Origin: Clostridia bacterium
Lineage (GTDB): Bacteria > Bacillota_A > Clostridia > Oscillospirales > CAG-382
Length of the DNA: 6,243 nucleotides
Reading direction: 5' to 3'
NCBI GenBank assembly: GCA_017517985.1
Contig: JAFWWX010000434.1
Coordinates: forward strand, 1 to 6,243
Position 1 is the first letter of the stretch. Every line of letters starts with the position of its first letter. The notes below the pieces were generated by a model that worked only from the letters and a program-made list of their open reading frames with translations, did not search any database and had not been told where the DNA came from. The translations under genes were made by a program, and so were the position numbers. Shown here piece after piece: positions 1 to 6,200 of this stretch.

Positions 1-74
1 AAGGTTTAGACATGAGGCTCATTGAAGATATCGCAAATTCGGTTGCAAATATTATAAAAGAAAGACTCGGTTGA
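1..74 (+). CDS. C-terminal end of a truncated gene, probably phosphoglucosamine mutase (GlmM-like)
   Basis: An open frame runs in from the left edge and stops at TGA 72-74. Its visible tail reads GLDMRLIEDIANSV followed by ANIIKERLG, an amphipathic helix. The incomplete first codon ends in AA, so it could encode Glu. That would give an EG...IA..I.KE.L pattern like the last helix of GlmM proteins, which follows their RVM.EG phosphate-binding strand. GlmM converts glucosamine-6-phosphate to glucosamine-1-phosphate in the cytoplasm, the step directly after GlmS, and glmM next to glmS is common in Firmicutes. Twenty-three residues are too few to prove the family, so the assignment rests mostly on neighbourhood. 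The stop codon lies inside the left arm of the hairpin that follows. Confidence 0.5.
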   Translation, partial: GLDMRLIEDIANSVANIIKERLG

Positions 75-101
75 AATAAAGCCTATACGGCTTTATTTCA
101 A
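71..101 (+). terminator. 13-bp hairpin after the upstream gene: weak terminator or 3'-end protecting stem
   Basis: TTGAAATAAAGCC (71-83) and GGCTTTATTTCAA (89-101) are perfect complements around the loop TATAC. The 3' side has no real T-run (TCAAAG follows), so it would be a poor intrinsic terminator. It sits 11 bases before the ribozyme cleavage point. After cleavage it would therefore be the 3'-terminal stem of the upstream message and could shield it from exonucleases. That role is inferred; the inverted repeat itself is plain in the sequence. Confidence 0.5.
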
Positions 102-111
102 TCAAAGAGCC

Positions 112-256
112 AGCGCCATACCGTGTTTTTTATACACGGTTAACGAGGTGGAGGTTTATCGAATTTTTCGGCGGGTACCTCCCGGCACAACAGCTGTCGT
201 AATGTACGGTACAAAAGCCCGGATAACCGGGGAACAAAGTCCATGCAGTGCTGAAA
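112..256 (+). promoter_or_regulatory. glmS ribozyme (glucosamine-6-phosphate-activated self-cleaving riboswitch)
   Basis: The conserved core is recognisable in order: A|GCGCC at 112-117 (cleavage expected between A112 and G113), ACGAGGTGGAGG at 143-154, TTTATCGA at 155-162, TCGGCGGGT at 168-176 and CCTCCCGG at 178-185. The expected helices can be drawn. P1 is 120-126 with 134-140. CGCC 114-117 pairs with GGCG 170-173. GAGGT 151-155 pairs with ACCTC 177-181. P3 is 183-187 with 195-199. The P3-loop pseudoknot is CAGC 191-194 with GCTG 250-253. P4 is outer 203-209 with 241-247 (one mismatch), capped by CCCGG-ATAA-CCGGG at 218-231. In this family GlcN6P acts as a cofactor for cleavage, and in Bacillus subtilis the downstream fragment is then degraded by RNase J1, lowering GlmS. 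It lies directly upstream of glmS as expected. The exact 3' boundary is approximate. Confidence 0.96.
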
Positions 257-261
257 TATTA

Positions 262-332
262 TAAAGGTATATAGAGGGTATGTATGCGTGCTCAAAGGCT
301 CTCACGCTCCGATTTATACATAACCTTTAGGG
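262..332 (+). promoter_or_regulatory. Foldable leader between ribozyme and glmS start, ending at the ribosome binding site
   Basis: GCGTG 286-290 pairs with CACGC 303-307. Across a bulge, GGGTATGTAT 276-285 pairs with ATACATAACC 316-325 with one mismatch. The same right-hand strand can instead pair as ATAACCTTTA (320-329) with TAAAGGTAT (262-270), so two folds compete. The right arm ends beside TAGGG 328-332, the only Shine-Dalgarno-like sequence before ATG 342. It is not part of the known ribozyme fold. Whether it regulates translation or is just leader structure is unknown. Confidence 0.4.
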
Positions 333-341
333 TTTGTTGCT

Positions 342-2174
342 ATGTGCGGCATTATTGGTTTTACCGGACAGGAAAATGCTGTTCCGATACTTATTGAGGG
401 TCTCAAAAATCTGGAATACAGAGGTTATGACTCCTCCGGAATTTCGGTGTTCCGTGATAATGGAATCACTACTGTAAAAGCAAAAGGAAGAATAAGCGAA
501 ATTGAGAATAAAATAGCAAGTAATTTTTCAGACCTCAGTTCATTCTGTGGAATAGGTCACACACGTTGGGCTACCCACGGTGAGCCATCAGATGTAAACT
601 CCCACCCCCACACAACTGAAAATCTTGCTCTTGTTCACAATGGTATTATTGAAAACTACATTGAGATAAAAGAGCGTCTTGAAGCTTCGGGTGTTTGCTT
701 TGTTTCACAAACAGATACAGAAGTTGCAGCAAGACTTATTGACAGCAAATACATACAAAATAAGAATCCAATGAAGGCTATTCGTGAAGCAATAGCGGAA
801 ATTGAAGGCTCCTTCGCATTCGGTGTTATCTTCAAGGACTTCCCTGGCAAGATATTTACTGCAAAAAAGGATAGCCCTCTTCTTATAGCAATCGGAGAAA
901 ACGGCAGTTTTATTGCATCTGACATACCTGCGGTTTTAAGACATACAAACAAATTCTACAGACTAGATGATTTTGAAACTGCTATACTTTGCGGAAACGA
1001 AATAACCGTTTTTGACATAAACGGAAACGAAATCGTAAAGTCCGTTGAAACGGTTGACTGGAGCTATGATACGGCTACAAAATCCGGATTCCCCCACTTT
1101 ATGCTGAAGGAAATACACGATGAACCAGACGCAGTAGTAAAAACTGTTTCCGGTAGAATCAAAGACGGTATCCCCGGTTTTGGAATCCCTGGACTTAGCA
1201 CTGAAAGGATAGAAAAATGCAGAACAATTCACATTGTTGCCTGTGGCACTGCAATGCACGTAGGACTTCTCGGAAAATACTTTATTGAAAAGTATGCGAG
1301 AATCCAGGTAAATGTTGAAGTGGCATCAGAATTCAGATATCGCAATCCAATTCTTAATAAGGATGATATTTTCATCGCGCTTTCGCAGTCCGGCGAAACA
1401 GCCGACACACTTTCCGCTTTGCGTCTTGCGAAGGAACAGGGACTTTATACTATATCTATCGTAAATGTTGCAGGTTCTTCTATAGCAAGAGCGTCAGATT
1501 CGGTTATCTATACTCTTGCAGGACCTGAAATCGCTGTTGCAAGTACAAAAGCTTATACTGTTCAGGTCTGCATTGTTTATATGCTTGCTGTAAAGCTTGC
1601 TTACGAAAAAGGTACTCTTTCCAAGGAGGAAGCGGCTGAAAAATCATCTCAGCTCATAAATATATTACCTTGCAAAATCAAGGAGACCATCGAATTATCA
1701 GATAAAATAAAAGATTCCTGCACAGAACTTTCAAAACATGAAAATCTTTTCTTTATCGGCAGAGGTATTGACCGCTATCTTTCGGACGAGGCATCACTAA
1801 AGCTTAAGGAAATTTCATACATTCACTGTGAAGCATACGCCGCAGGCGAACTGAAACACGGTACTATTTCACTTATTACCGAGGGTACAAGTGTTGTGGC
1901 TCTGATAACTGAAAAAGACCTTTTTGCAAAGACCCTGAGCAACATAAAGGAAGTAAAGGCAAGAGGTGCTAATGTTACTGTTATCTGCAGCGAAGAACTT
2001 GATGTTCCATCTGAAATTTGTGACAACATCATAAAAGTTCCAAGTATCGGTAACGACCTTACCTGCCTTGCAACAACAACTGCTTTCCAGCTTCTTGCAT
2101 ACCACGTAGCTGATAAGAGAGGCTGCGATATTGACAAGCCGAGAAATCTTGCAAAATCCGTTACAGTTGAATAA
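342..2174 (+). CDS. glmS: Glutamine--fructose-6-phosphate aminotransferase (isomerizing), GlmS
   Basis: Cytoplasmic enzyme that makes glucosamine-6-phosphate from fructose-6-phosphate and glutamine, the first committed step toward UDP-GlcNAc for peptidoglycan. The 610 residues match the usual length of about 600-610. Cys2 in the MCGIIGF start is the N-terminal nucleophile of the class II glutaminase domain (about 2-220). GHTRWATHG (72-80), HNG (99-101) and TDTEV are its glutamine-site motifs. Two SIS sugar-phosphate domains follow (about 285-430 and 455-595), with SQSGETADT in the first and EASLKLKEISY and LKHGT (His506) in the second. The tail KPRNLAKSVTVE carries the conserved active-site lysine (Lys605). 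The start is fixed by Cys2, since the initiator Met must be removed. The ribosome binding site is weak (TAGGG at 328-332, 9 bases from ATG). Expression should fall when GlcN6P is high through the ribozyme upstream. Nothing looks truncated or unusual. Confidence 0.98.
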   Translation: MCGIIGFTGQENAVPILIEGLKNLEYRGYDSSGISVFRDNGITTVKAKGRISEIENKIASNFSDLSSFCGIGHTRWATHGEPSDVNSHPHTTENLALVHNGIIENYIEIKERLEASGVCFVSQTDTEVAARLIDSKYIQNKNPMKAIREAIAEIEGSFAFGVIFKDFPGKIFTAKKDSPLLIAIGENGSFIASDIPAVLRHTNKFYRLDDFETAILCGNEITVFDINGNEIVKSVETVDWSYDTATKSGFPHFMLKEIHDEPDAVVKTVSGRIKDGIPGFGIPGLSTERIEKCRTIHIVACGTAMHVGLLGKYFIEKYARIQVNVEVASEFRYRNPILNKDDIFIALSQSGETADTLSALRLAKEQGLYTISIVNVAGSSIARASDSVIYTLAGPEIAVASTKAYTVQVCIVYMLAVKLAYEKGTLSKEEAAEKSSQLINILPCKIKETIELSDKIKDSCTELSKHENLFFIGRGIDRYLSDEASLKLKEISYIHCEAYAAGELKHGTISLITEGTSVVALITEKDLFAKTLSNIKEVKARGANVTVICSEELDVPSEICDNIIKVPSIGNDLTCLATTTAFQLLAYHVADKRGCDIDKPRNLAKSVTVE

Positions 2175-2183
2175 AAATAATAT

Positions 2184-2214
2184 AATCCGTTCTCTTTTTT
2201 GGGAACGGATTTTT
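2184..2214 (+). terminator. Intrinsic terminator of glmS
   Basis: AATCCGTTCTC (2184-2194) pairs with GGGAACGGATT (2201-2211), including one G-U pair, around a TTTTTT loop. A T-run follows (2210-2214). It starts 9 bases after the glmS stop and separates glmS from sigG. Confidence 0.9.
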
Positions 2215-2235
2215 AATATAAAACTTAGATATTCC

Positions 2236-2264
2236 GAATTTTTATACAAATCAGGGAAATAATT
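2236..2264 (+). promoter_or_regulatory. Possible SigF-type forespore promoter of sigG
   Basis: GGAAATAATT at 2255-2264 fits the SigF -10 consensus GGnrAnAnTw completely. GAATT at 2236-2240, 14 bases upstream, fits the -35 GYWTA at only three of five positions. In Bacillus sigG is switched on in the forespore by SigF, so a SigF site here is expected. No good SigA promoter is visible in the 80-base gap. The weak -35 keeps this tentative. Confidence 0.4.
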
Positions 2265-2294
2265 ATAGTGTAATTAAAATTTCGGAGTATTAAA

Positions 2295-3077
2295 ATGGTA
2301 ACAAGCGGAAAAGTTGAAATTTGCGGAGTTAACACTGCAAAGCTGAAAGTATTGTCAGAGGAAAAGAAAACCGAACTTCTTGCAAAAGTGAAAAAAGGCG
2401 ATAAAGCTGCGCGGGAGGAACTTATTAACGGCAATCTTAAGCTTGTATTGAGTGTCATAAAAAGATTTTCAAGACGCGGGGAAAATCCTGACGATCTCTT
2501 TCAGGTTGGTTGTATCGGTCTTATTAAGGCTATTGATAATTTTGACAGTGAGGCTTATGATGTAAAATTTTCAAGCTATGCTGTCCCCATGATTCTCGGT
2601 GAACTTCGGCGCTTTTTCAGAGACAATTCAAGCATCCGTGTCAGCCGTTCAATAAGAGATCTCGCATATAAGGCTTTGCAAGCAAAGGAGGAACTATCTA
2701 AAAAACTCCAACGTGAACCGAATATAGAAGAAATAGCAAAAGCCCTTGAAAGCACCAAGGAGGATGTTGCCTCGGCTCTTGATGCTATCGTTGATCCAAT
2801 CTCTCTTTTTGACCCTGTATATTCTGACAACGGCGATTCAATTTACATTATGGATCAGCTTAGTGACACAAAAAACACTGACGAAGCATGGCTTGAAAAC
2901 ATTGCTTTGAATCAGGCAATTTCCACCCTTTCTCCCCGTGAAAAAAGAATAATACTAATGAGATTTTATGACGGAAAAACCCAAATGGAAGTTGCAAAGG
3001 AAATTGACATAAGTCAGGCTCAGGTTTCAAGGCTTGAAAAGGGTGCACTTTTAAAAATCAGGAAAATGATAACTTAA
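2295..3077 (+). CDS. sigG: RNA polymerase sporulation-specific sigma factor SigG
   Basis: Late forespore sigma factor. It directs core RNA polymerase to genes such as those for small acid-soluble spore proteins and germination. The N-terminal KVEICGVNTAKLKVL stretch is the SigG signature, shared almost exactly with the Bacillus protein. Region 2 follows (about 45-115): NGNLKLVLSVIKRF for core contact, DDLFQVGCIGLIKAIDNFD from residue 66, and the promoter-melting part with SYAVPMI and GELRRFFRD. Region 3 contains IRVSRS and DPISLFDPVYSD. Region 4 starts at TLSPREKRI (about 211), and its helix-turn-helix QMEVAKEIDISQAQVSRLEK spans about 230-249. At 260 residues it has normal length. ATG 2295 is supported by CGGAG at 2283-2287, 7 bases upstream. 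It is monocistronic between two terminators. In Bacillus sigG follows spoIIGA-sigE; here its left neighbour is glmS. Confidence 0.96.
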   Translation: MVTSGKVEICGVNTAKLKVLSEEKKTELLAKVKKGDKAAREELINGNLKLVLSVIKRFSRRGENPDDLFQVGCIGLIKAIDNFDSEAYDVKFSSYAVPMILGELRRFFRDNSSIRVSRSIRDLAYKALQAKEELSKKLQREPNIEEIAKALESTKEDVASALDAIVDPISLFDPVYSDNGDSIYIMDQLSDTKNTDEAWLENIALNQAISTLSPREKRIILMRFYDGKTQMEVAKEIDISQAQVSRLEKGALLKIRKMIT

Positions 3078-3089
3078 ATTAACACTATA

Positions 3090-3120
3090 AAAGTCCGGAT
3101 TCATGCCGGACTTTGCTTTT
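3090..3120 (+). terminator. Intrinsic terminator of sigG
   Basis: AAAGTCCGG (3090-3098) and CCGGACTTT (3106-3114) form a perfect 9-bp stem with the 7-base loop ATTCATG. The T-rich tail TTTGCTTTT follows. It begins 12 bases after the sigG stop. Confidence 0.9.
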
Positions 3121-3140
3121 ACCTAAATTCGATAAAAACA

Positions 3141-3169
3141 TTGACAAATCACGCAATTTTTAGTATAAT
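3141..3169 (+). promoter_or_regulatory. Perfect-consensus SigA promoter for the alpha-galactosidase gene
   Basis: TTGACA at 3141-3146 and TATAAT at 3164-3169 match the housekeeping consensus exactly with the optimal 17-base spacer. Transcription should start near 3176, giving a leader of about 27 bases that carries the ribosome binding site. I see no clear operator palindrome or catabolite-response element around it. Confidence 0.9.
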
Positions 3170-3202
3170 GAGAAAAAATATATATTATGAAAGGATTTTG
3201 AT

Positions 3203-5398
3203 ATGTCAATAAAATACATTGAAGAGAAAAAAATATTTAGACTTGATGCAGGTACATCAACCTACGTTATGCAGGTTCGTGAAAACGGATACCTCCAGCA
3301 TCTTTATTACGGTGCAAATGTTAAGGATGATGACCTTGAGTACATTCTCACATATATTATGTCACCGTTTCATCCTAAGGCATATGATTCAGTGAACAAC
3401 ACTACTTTCTCAACGGATATTCAGCCTATGGAATACCCTGTTAACGGCACGGGCGACTTTAGAACTTCCGCTTTCTCCGCAAACAGCGTAAACGGCTCAA
3501 ATGCTACAGAACTCAAGTATGATTCATACAGAATAATCGATGGTAAACCTTCTCTCGAAGGACTTCCTGCTACATACCTCAACGAAGGTGACAAGGCAGA
3601 AACGCTTGAAATTACTATGATTGACCAGTTTTCCGGTGTTAAAGTAAAACTTTACTATACTGCTTTTGAAAATCTTAATGTAATTACCCGTCACAGCATA
3701 GTTGAGAACTGCGGAAATGAACCTGTATTTATCAACCGCGCTATGTCCGCTTGTATTGACTTTAACAGAGTGGAAAATTACGACATTATTCATCTCTGGG
3801 GCAAGTGGGCAAAGGAAAGACAGATTGAAAGAATAAGCTGTCCTCATGGCATTACAAACATCTCCAGTAAAAGAGGCTCTTCCAGCCACTATCACAACCC
3901 CTTTATTGCTCTTTGCGACCACACTGCAACGGAAGACAGCGGTGATGTTTACGGTGTAAATCTTGTTTACAGCGGAAACTTTGCAGCTGAAGTTGAAGTT
4001 CAGGCTGACGAGTCTATGCGTCTTATTATGGGTATAAATCCCATTGACTTCTCCTGGAAACTCGAAGTCGGTGAAACCTTTACAACCCCTGAAGCTGTTA
4101 TGGTTTTATCCAACAACGGTATCGGCGAAATGTCAAGAACTTACCACAAGCTTTACAACAGGAATCTATGCCGTGGCTATTGGAAAGACAACAAACGTCC
4201 TATTCTTATCAACAATTGGGAAGCTACATACTTTGACTTTGATGATGACAAGCTGGAAAAAATAGCTAAGGGTGCATCCGAGCTCGGCATCGAAATGCTT
4301 GTTATGGATGACGGATGGTTTACTAACAGACTTGGTGAATTTGGCGGCCTTGGCGACTGGGAGGTTGACACCACAAAGCTAAAAGAAGGTCTTTCCGGTC
4401 TTTGCAAAAGAATCAACGCTCTCGGTATGAAATTTGGAATCTGGTTTGAGCCTGAAATGGTTGCATCCAACACAAAACTTTACGCAGAACACCCCGACTG
4501 GATTCTCCACGTTGGCGACAGAACAAGAACTCTTGACAGAAACCAAATGGTACTTGACCTTTCAAGAAAAGAAGTTCAGGATTATCTCTTTGACAGGATT
4601 TCAGATATTCTTGCAAGCGCCAATATCTCCTACATAAAATGGGATTTCAACAGAAATCTTACTGAAGCAGGCTCTGCCGTTCTCCCCCGCGACAGACAGC
4701 TCGAAGTATTCCACAGATATGTTCTCGGACTTTATGCTCTTCTTGAAAGACTTCATAATGCATATCCGACTCTTCTTCTTGAAGGCTGCTCCGGTGGTGG
4801 CGGTAGATTTGACCCTGCAATGCTTTACTACTCTCCTCAGATATGGACAAGCGACAACACAGACGCCCTTGACAGATGCAAAATTCAGTACGGCTCTTCC
4901 CTCTGCTACCCTGCATCTATGACATCTGCTCATGTTTCCGCATCCCCCTGTCATCAGACAGAAAGAGCTTCAAGCTTTGAAACACGTGGAAATGTTGCAA
5001 TGGCAGGCTCTTTCGGATATGAACTCGATCTGAATCTTCTCTGTGACGAAGAAAAAGAACTTGTAAAAAAGCAGGTAAAGCAGTATCACGAATTTTACAA
5101 CTGTATCCATTACGGAGACTATTACAGACTTGTTTCTCCTTTTGAAAATGAGTACTGTGCTTGGAACTTTGTATCGGAAAACAAGGACGAAGCAATTCTC
5201 ATTTTTGTTGTTATGCGTGACAGAATATTCCCGAAATATTTTGTTCGACTTAAAGGTCTTGACCCGACTAAAAAATATCTGGATGTTGATTCCGGCAAGG
5301 AATACTACGGAGATACCCTTATGAACTGCGGTCTTAACCTTTCAAAAGCTTACGGTGACCTTGGCAGTGTAATTGTTCATCTTAAAGAAGTTAAATAA
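3203..5398 (+). CDS. aga: Alpha-galactosidase, glycoside hydrolase family GH36
   Basis: Retaining exo-enzyme that removes alpha-1,6-linked galactose from melibiose, raffinose, stachyose and similar oligosaccharides. The 731 residues fit the roughly 730-residue bacterial GH36 group of tetrameric enzymes such as Geobacillus AgaA/AgaB. Domains: N-terminal beta-sandwich (about 20-290), TIM barrel (about 325-630) and C-terminal beta domain (about 645-728). Active-site motifs are all present: NNWEATYFD (Trp339), MDDGWF (Asp369/Asp370), WFEPEM (414-419), KWDFNRN with nucleophile Asp481, GCSGGGGRFD (Cys529) and WTSDNTDALDR with acid/base Asp551. The catalytic positions are shifted by three from the Geobacillus numbering (478 and 548). 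There is no signal peptide, so it acts in the cytoplasm on imported sugar. AAAGGA at 3190-3195 precedes ATG 3203 at good spacing. It stands alone: no transporter, regulator or sucrose phosphorylase is seen beside it. Substrate preference cannot be read from sequence. Confidence 0.96.
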   Translation: MSIKYIEEKKIFRLDAGTSTYVMQVRENGYLQHLYYGANVKDDDLEYILTYIMSPFHPKAYDSVNNTTFSTDIQPMEYPVNGTGDFRTSAFSANSVNGSNATELKYDSYRIIDGKPSLEGLPATYLNEGDKAETLEITMIDQFSGVKVKLYYTAFENLNVITRHSIVENCGNEPVFINRAMSACIDFNRVENYDIIHLWGKWAKERQIERISCPHGITNISSKRGSSSHYHNPFIALCDHTATEDSGDVYGVNLVYSGNFAAEVEVQADESMRLIMGINPIDFSWKLEVGETFTTPEAVMVLSNNGIGEMSRTYHKLYNRNLCRGYWKDNKRPILINNWEATYFDFDDDKLEKIAKGASELGIEMLVMDDGWFTNRLGEFGGLGDWEVDTTKLKEGLSGLCKRINALGMKFGIWFEPEMVASNTKLYAEHPDWILHVGDRTRTLDRNQMVLDLSRKEVQDYLFDRISDILASANISYIKWDFNRNLTEAGSAVLPRDRQLEVFHRYVLGLYALLERLHNAYPTLLLEGCSGGGGRFDPAMLYYSPQIWTSDNTDALDRCKIQYGSSLCYPASMTSAHVSASPCHQTERASSFETRGNVAMAGSFGYELDLNLLCDEEKELVKKQVKQYHEFYNCIHYGDYYRLVSPFENEYCAWNFVSENKDEAILIFVVMRDRIFPKYFVRLKGLDPTKKYLDVDSGKEYYGDTLMNCGLNLSKAYGDLGSVIVHLKEVK

Positions 5399-5404
5399 TT
5401 TCTA

Positions 5405-5434
5405 ATACCGCAGTAATGTTTATTACTGCGGTAT
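5405..5434 (+). terminator. Hairpin after the alpha-galactosidase gene, likely terminator
   Basis: ATACCGCAGTAAT (5405-5417) and ATTACTGCGGTAT (5422-5434) form a perfect 13-bp stem with the loop GTTT. It lies 6 bases after the stop codon. The 3' flank AATTCATT is AT-rich but has no T-run, so termination may be leaky or the stem may mainly protect the message end. The T-rich hairpin at 5493-5521 could catch read-through. Confidence 0.65.
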
Positions 5435-5484
5435 AATTCATTATAAATTCACCCAAAAAAATATCCGGATAAACAGTATTACGT

Positions 5485-5521
5485 TAAATAAAAAAGAGTC
5501 GCAATTTTCTTGCGGCTCTTT
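5485..5521 (-). terminator. Intrinsic terminator of the rpsP-khpA operon, probably bidirectional
   Basis: AAAGAGTCGCAA (5493-5504) pairs with TTGCGGCTCTTT (5510-5521), with one G-U type pair, around a 5-base loop. Read on the minus strand, the stem is followed by a run of T bases (complement of the A-run at 5489-5495), a classic terminator 29 bases past the khpA stop. On the plus strand it is followed by a long pyrimidine tract (5519-5538), so it could also stop transcription from the alpha-galactosidase side. Confidence 0.88.
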
Positions 5522-5550
5522 CTCTTTTCTTTTTTTATTCGCAGGATGCG

Positions 5551-5781
5551 TCAGATAATATCCACAATTACTCGCTTGTTTTCGCGTATTGCGGCAACCT
5601 TAATAACGGTTCTTATTGACTTTGCAATTTTTCCCTGCTTCCCTATTACCTTGCCCATATCACTTTCGGCTACAGAAAGCTCAAGATATACTGTATCGCC
5701 ATCTGTACGCTCTGTGACAACAACCTGATCGGGATTTTCAACGATTGCTTTTGCAATATCAGTAAGTACTGTCTTCATCAT
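5551..5781 (-). CDS. khpA: KhpA, small KH-domain RNA-binding protein (YlqC family)
   Basis: A 76-residue single type II KH domain. The RNA-binding loop is GKQG (47-50) inside DMGKVIGKQGKIAKSIRTV, followed by a final strand NKRVIVDII. The KhpA family is about 75-85 residues. Its members bind many small and messenger RNAs, often with KhpB/EloR, and affect cell division and elongation in streptococci. The rpsP-khpA order is the standard Firmicute arrangement, which supports the call. Two ATGs stand in a row (5781 and 5778). The first is chosen because the only upstream Shine-Dalgarno-like sequence, GAAAGGA, is already 12 bases away, longer than usual. The gap from rpsP is 90 bases and contains a hairpin. 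The gene is last in its operon; rimM and trmD do not follow. Confidence 0.93.
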   Translation of the reverse strand: MMKTVLTDIAKAIVENPDQVVVTERTDGDTVYLELSVAESDMGKVIGKQGKIAKSIRTVIKVAAIRENKRVIVDII

Positions 5782-5810
5782 GATTGTACATATTCCTTTC
5801 GTTGTCGCAG

Positions 5811-5841
5811 GAGGTCCGGAATTTTTAATTCATAAGACCTC
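5811..5841 (-). promoter_or_regulatory. Imperfect hairpin in the rpsP-khpA intergenic region, with an anti-SD-like sequence
   Basis: GAGGTC (5811-5816) pairs with GACCTC (5836-5841), and inside it GAATT (5819-5823) pairs with AATTC (5827-5831) around three bases. In the minus-strand transcript the 3' arm reads GGACCTCCTG. It contains ACCTCCT, identical to the anti-Shine-Dalgarno tail of 16S rRNA, and ends about 10 bases before the khpA ribosome binding site. There is no T-run, so it is unlikely to be a terminator. It may be a processing or translation-control element; this is inferred from position only. Confidence 0.4.
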
Positions 5842-5871
5842 AGTTAAAACTACTTTGACAGCCAATCCGAA

Positions 5872-6114
5872 TTAAAGAATATCGCTCTTCTTAAGAAGTG
5901 ACTTAACTGTTTCTGTAGGCTGAGCACCGTTTGCAATCCACTGCTTTGCCTTTTCTGCATCAATCTTTACTTCAGCAGGTTCTGTAAGGGGGTTGTAGTA
6001 ACCGATTTCTTCAATGAATCTACCGTCTCTGGGGTATCTTGAATCTGCTACTACTACTCTGTAAAAGGGAGCCTTCTTTGCACCCATTCTTCTAAGTCTG
6101 ATTTTAACTGCCAT
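5872..6114 (-). CDS. rpsP: 30S ribosomal protein S16
   Basis: Small-subunit ribosomal protein that binds 16S rRNA in the 5' and central domains and is needed for 30S assembly. The 80-residue product has the full family signature: [40 protein letters not shown], and the C-terminal half with [19 protein letters not shown]. Length is normal (about 80-90). GGAGG at 6123-6127 lies 8 bases before ATG 6114, a strong ribosome binding site fitting a highly expressed gene. It follows a probable ffh end by 86 bases and precedes khpA, the common Firmicute order. No convincing promoter is seen in the gap to the upstream gene, so it is probably transcribed from further upstream. Confidence 0.98.
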   Translation of the reverse strand: MAVKIRLRRMGAKKAPFYRVVVADSRYPRDGRFIEEIGYYNPLTEPAEVKIDAEKAKQWIANGAQPTETVKSLLKKSDIL

Positions 6115-6200
6115 TTTTCTTTCCTCCGAAAAATATAATTTATTTTTTATAAAACGCCTTTTTATTGTTTCCGGCGAGTTTATACAATTGTTTTGCAGAA

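Noticed and set aside
1869..2458. Antisense frames crossing the glmS end, the glmS terminator and the start of sigG.
   Set aside because: They run through an intrinsic terminator and two well-identified genes, and their translations resemble no known protein.
4413..4954. Several antisense reading frames of 67-117 codons inside the alpha-galactosidase gene.
   Set aside because: They overlap the catalytic core of a clear GH36 gene, have cysteine- and serine-rich compositions typical of shadow frames, and lack ribosome binding sites or recognisable motifs.
5462..5471. Ten-base palindrome TATCCGGATA between the two 3' hairpins.
   Set aside because: It is short, not repeated elsewhere in the window and not near a promoter, so there is no reason to call it an operator.
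5753..5791. An ATG at 5791 on the minus strand, starting a 10-codon frame that overlaps the khpA start.
   Set aside because: It lies only two bases from the AGGA sequence, too close for initiation, and is in a different frame. It is most likely chance.
6155..6176. CGCC/GGCG hairpin followed by TTTT on the minus strand, before rpsP.
   Set aside because: The stem is only 4 bp with a 14-base loop, too weak for a terminator or attenuator on its own.
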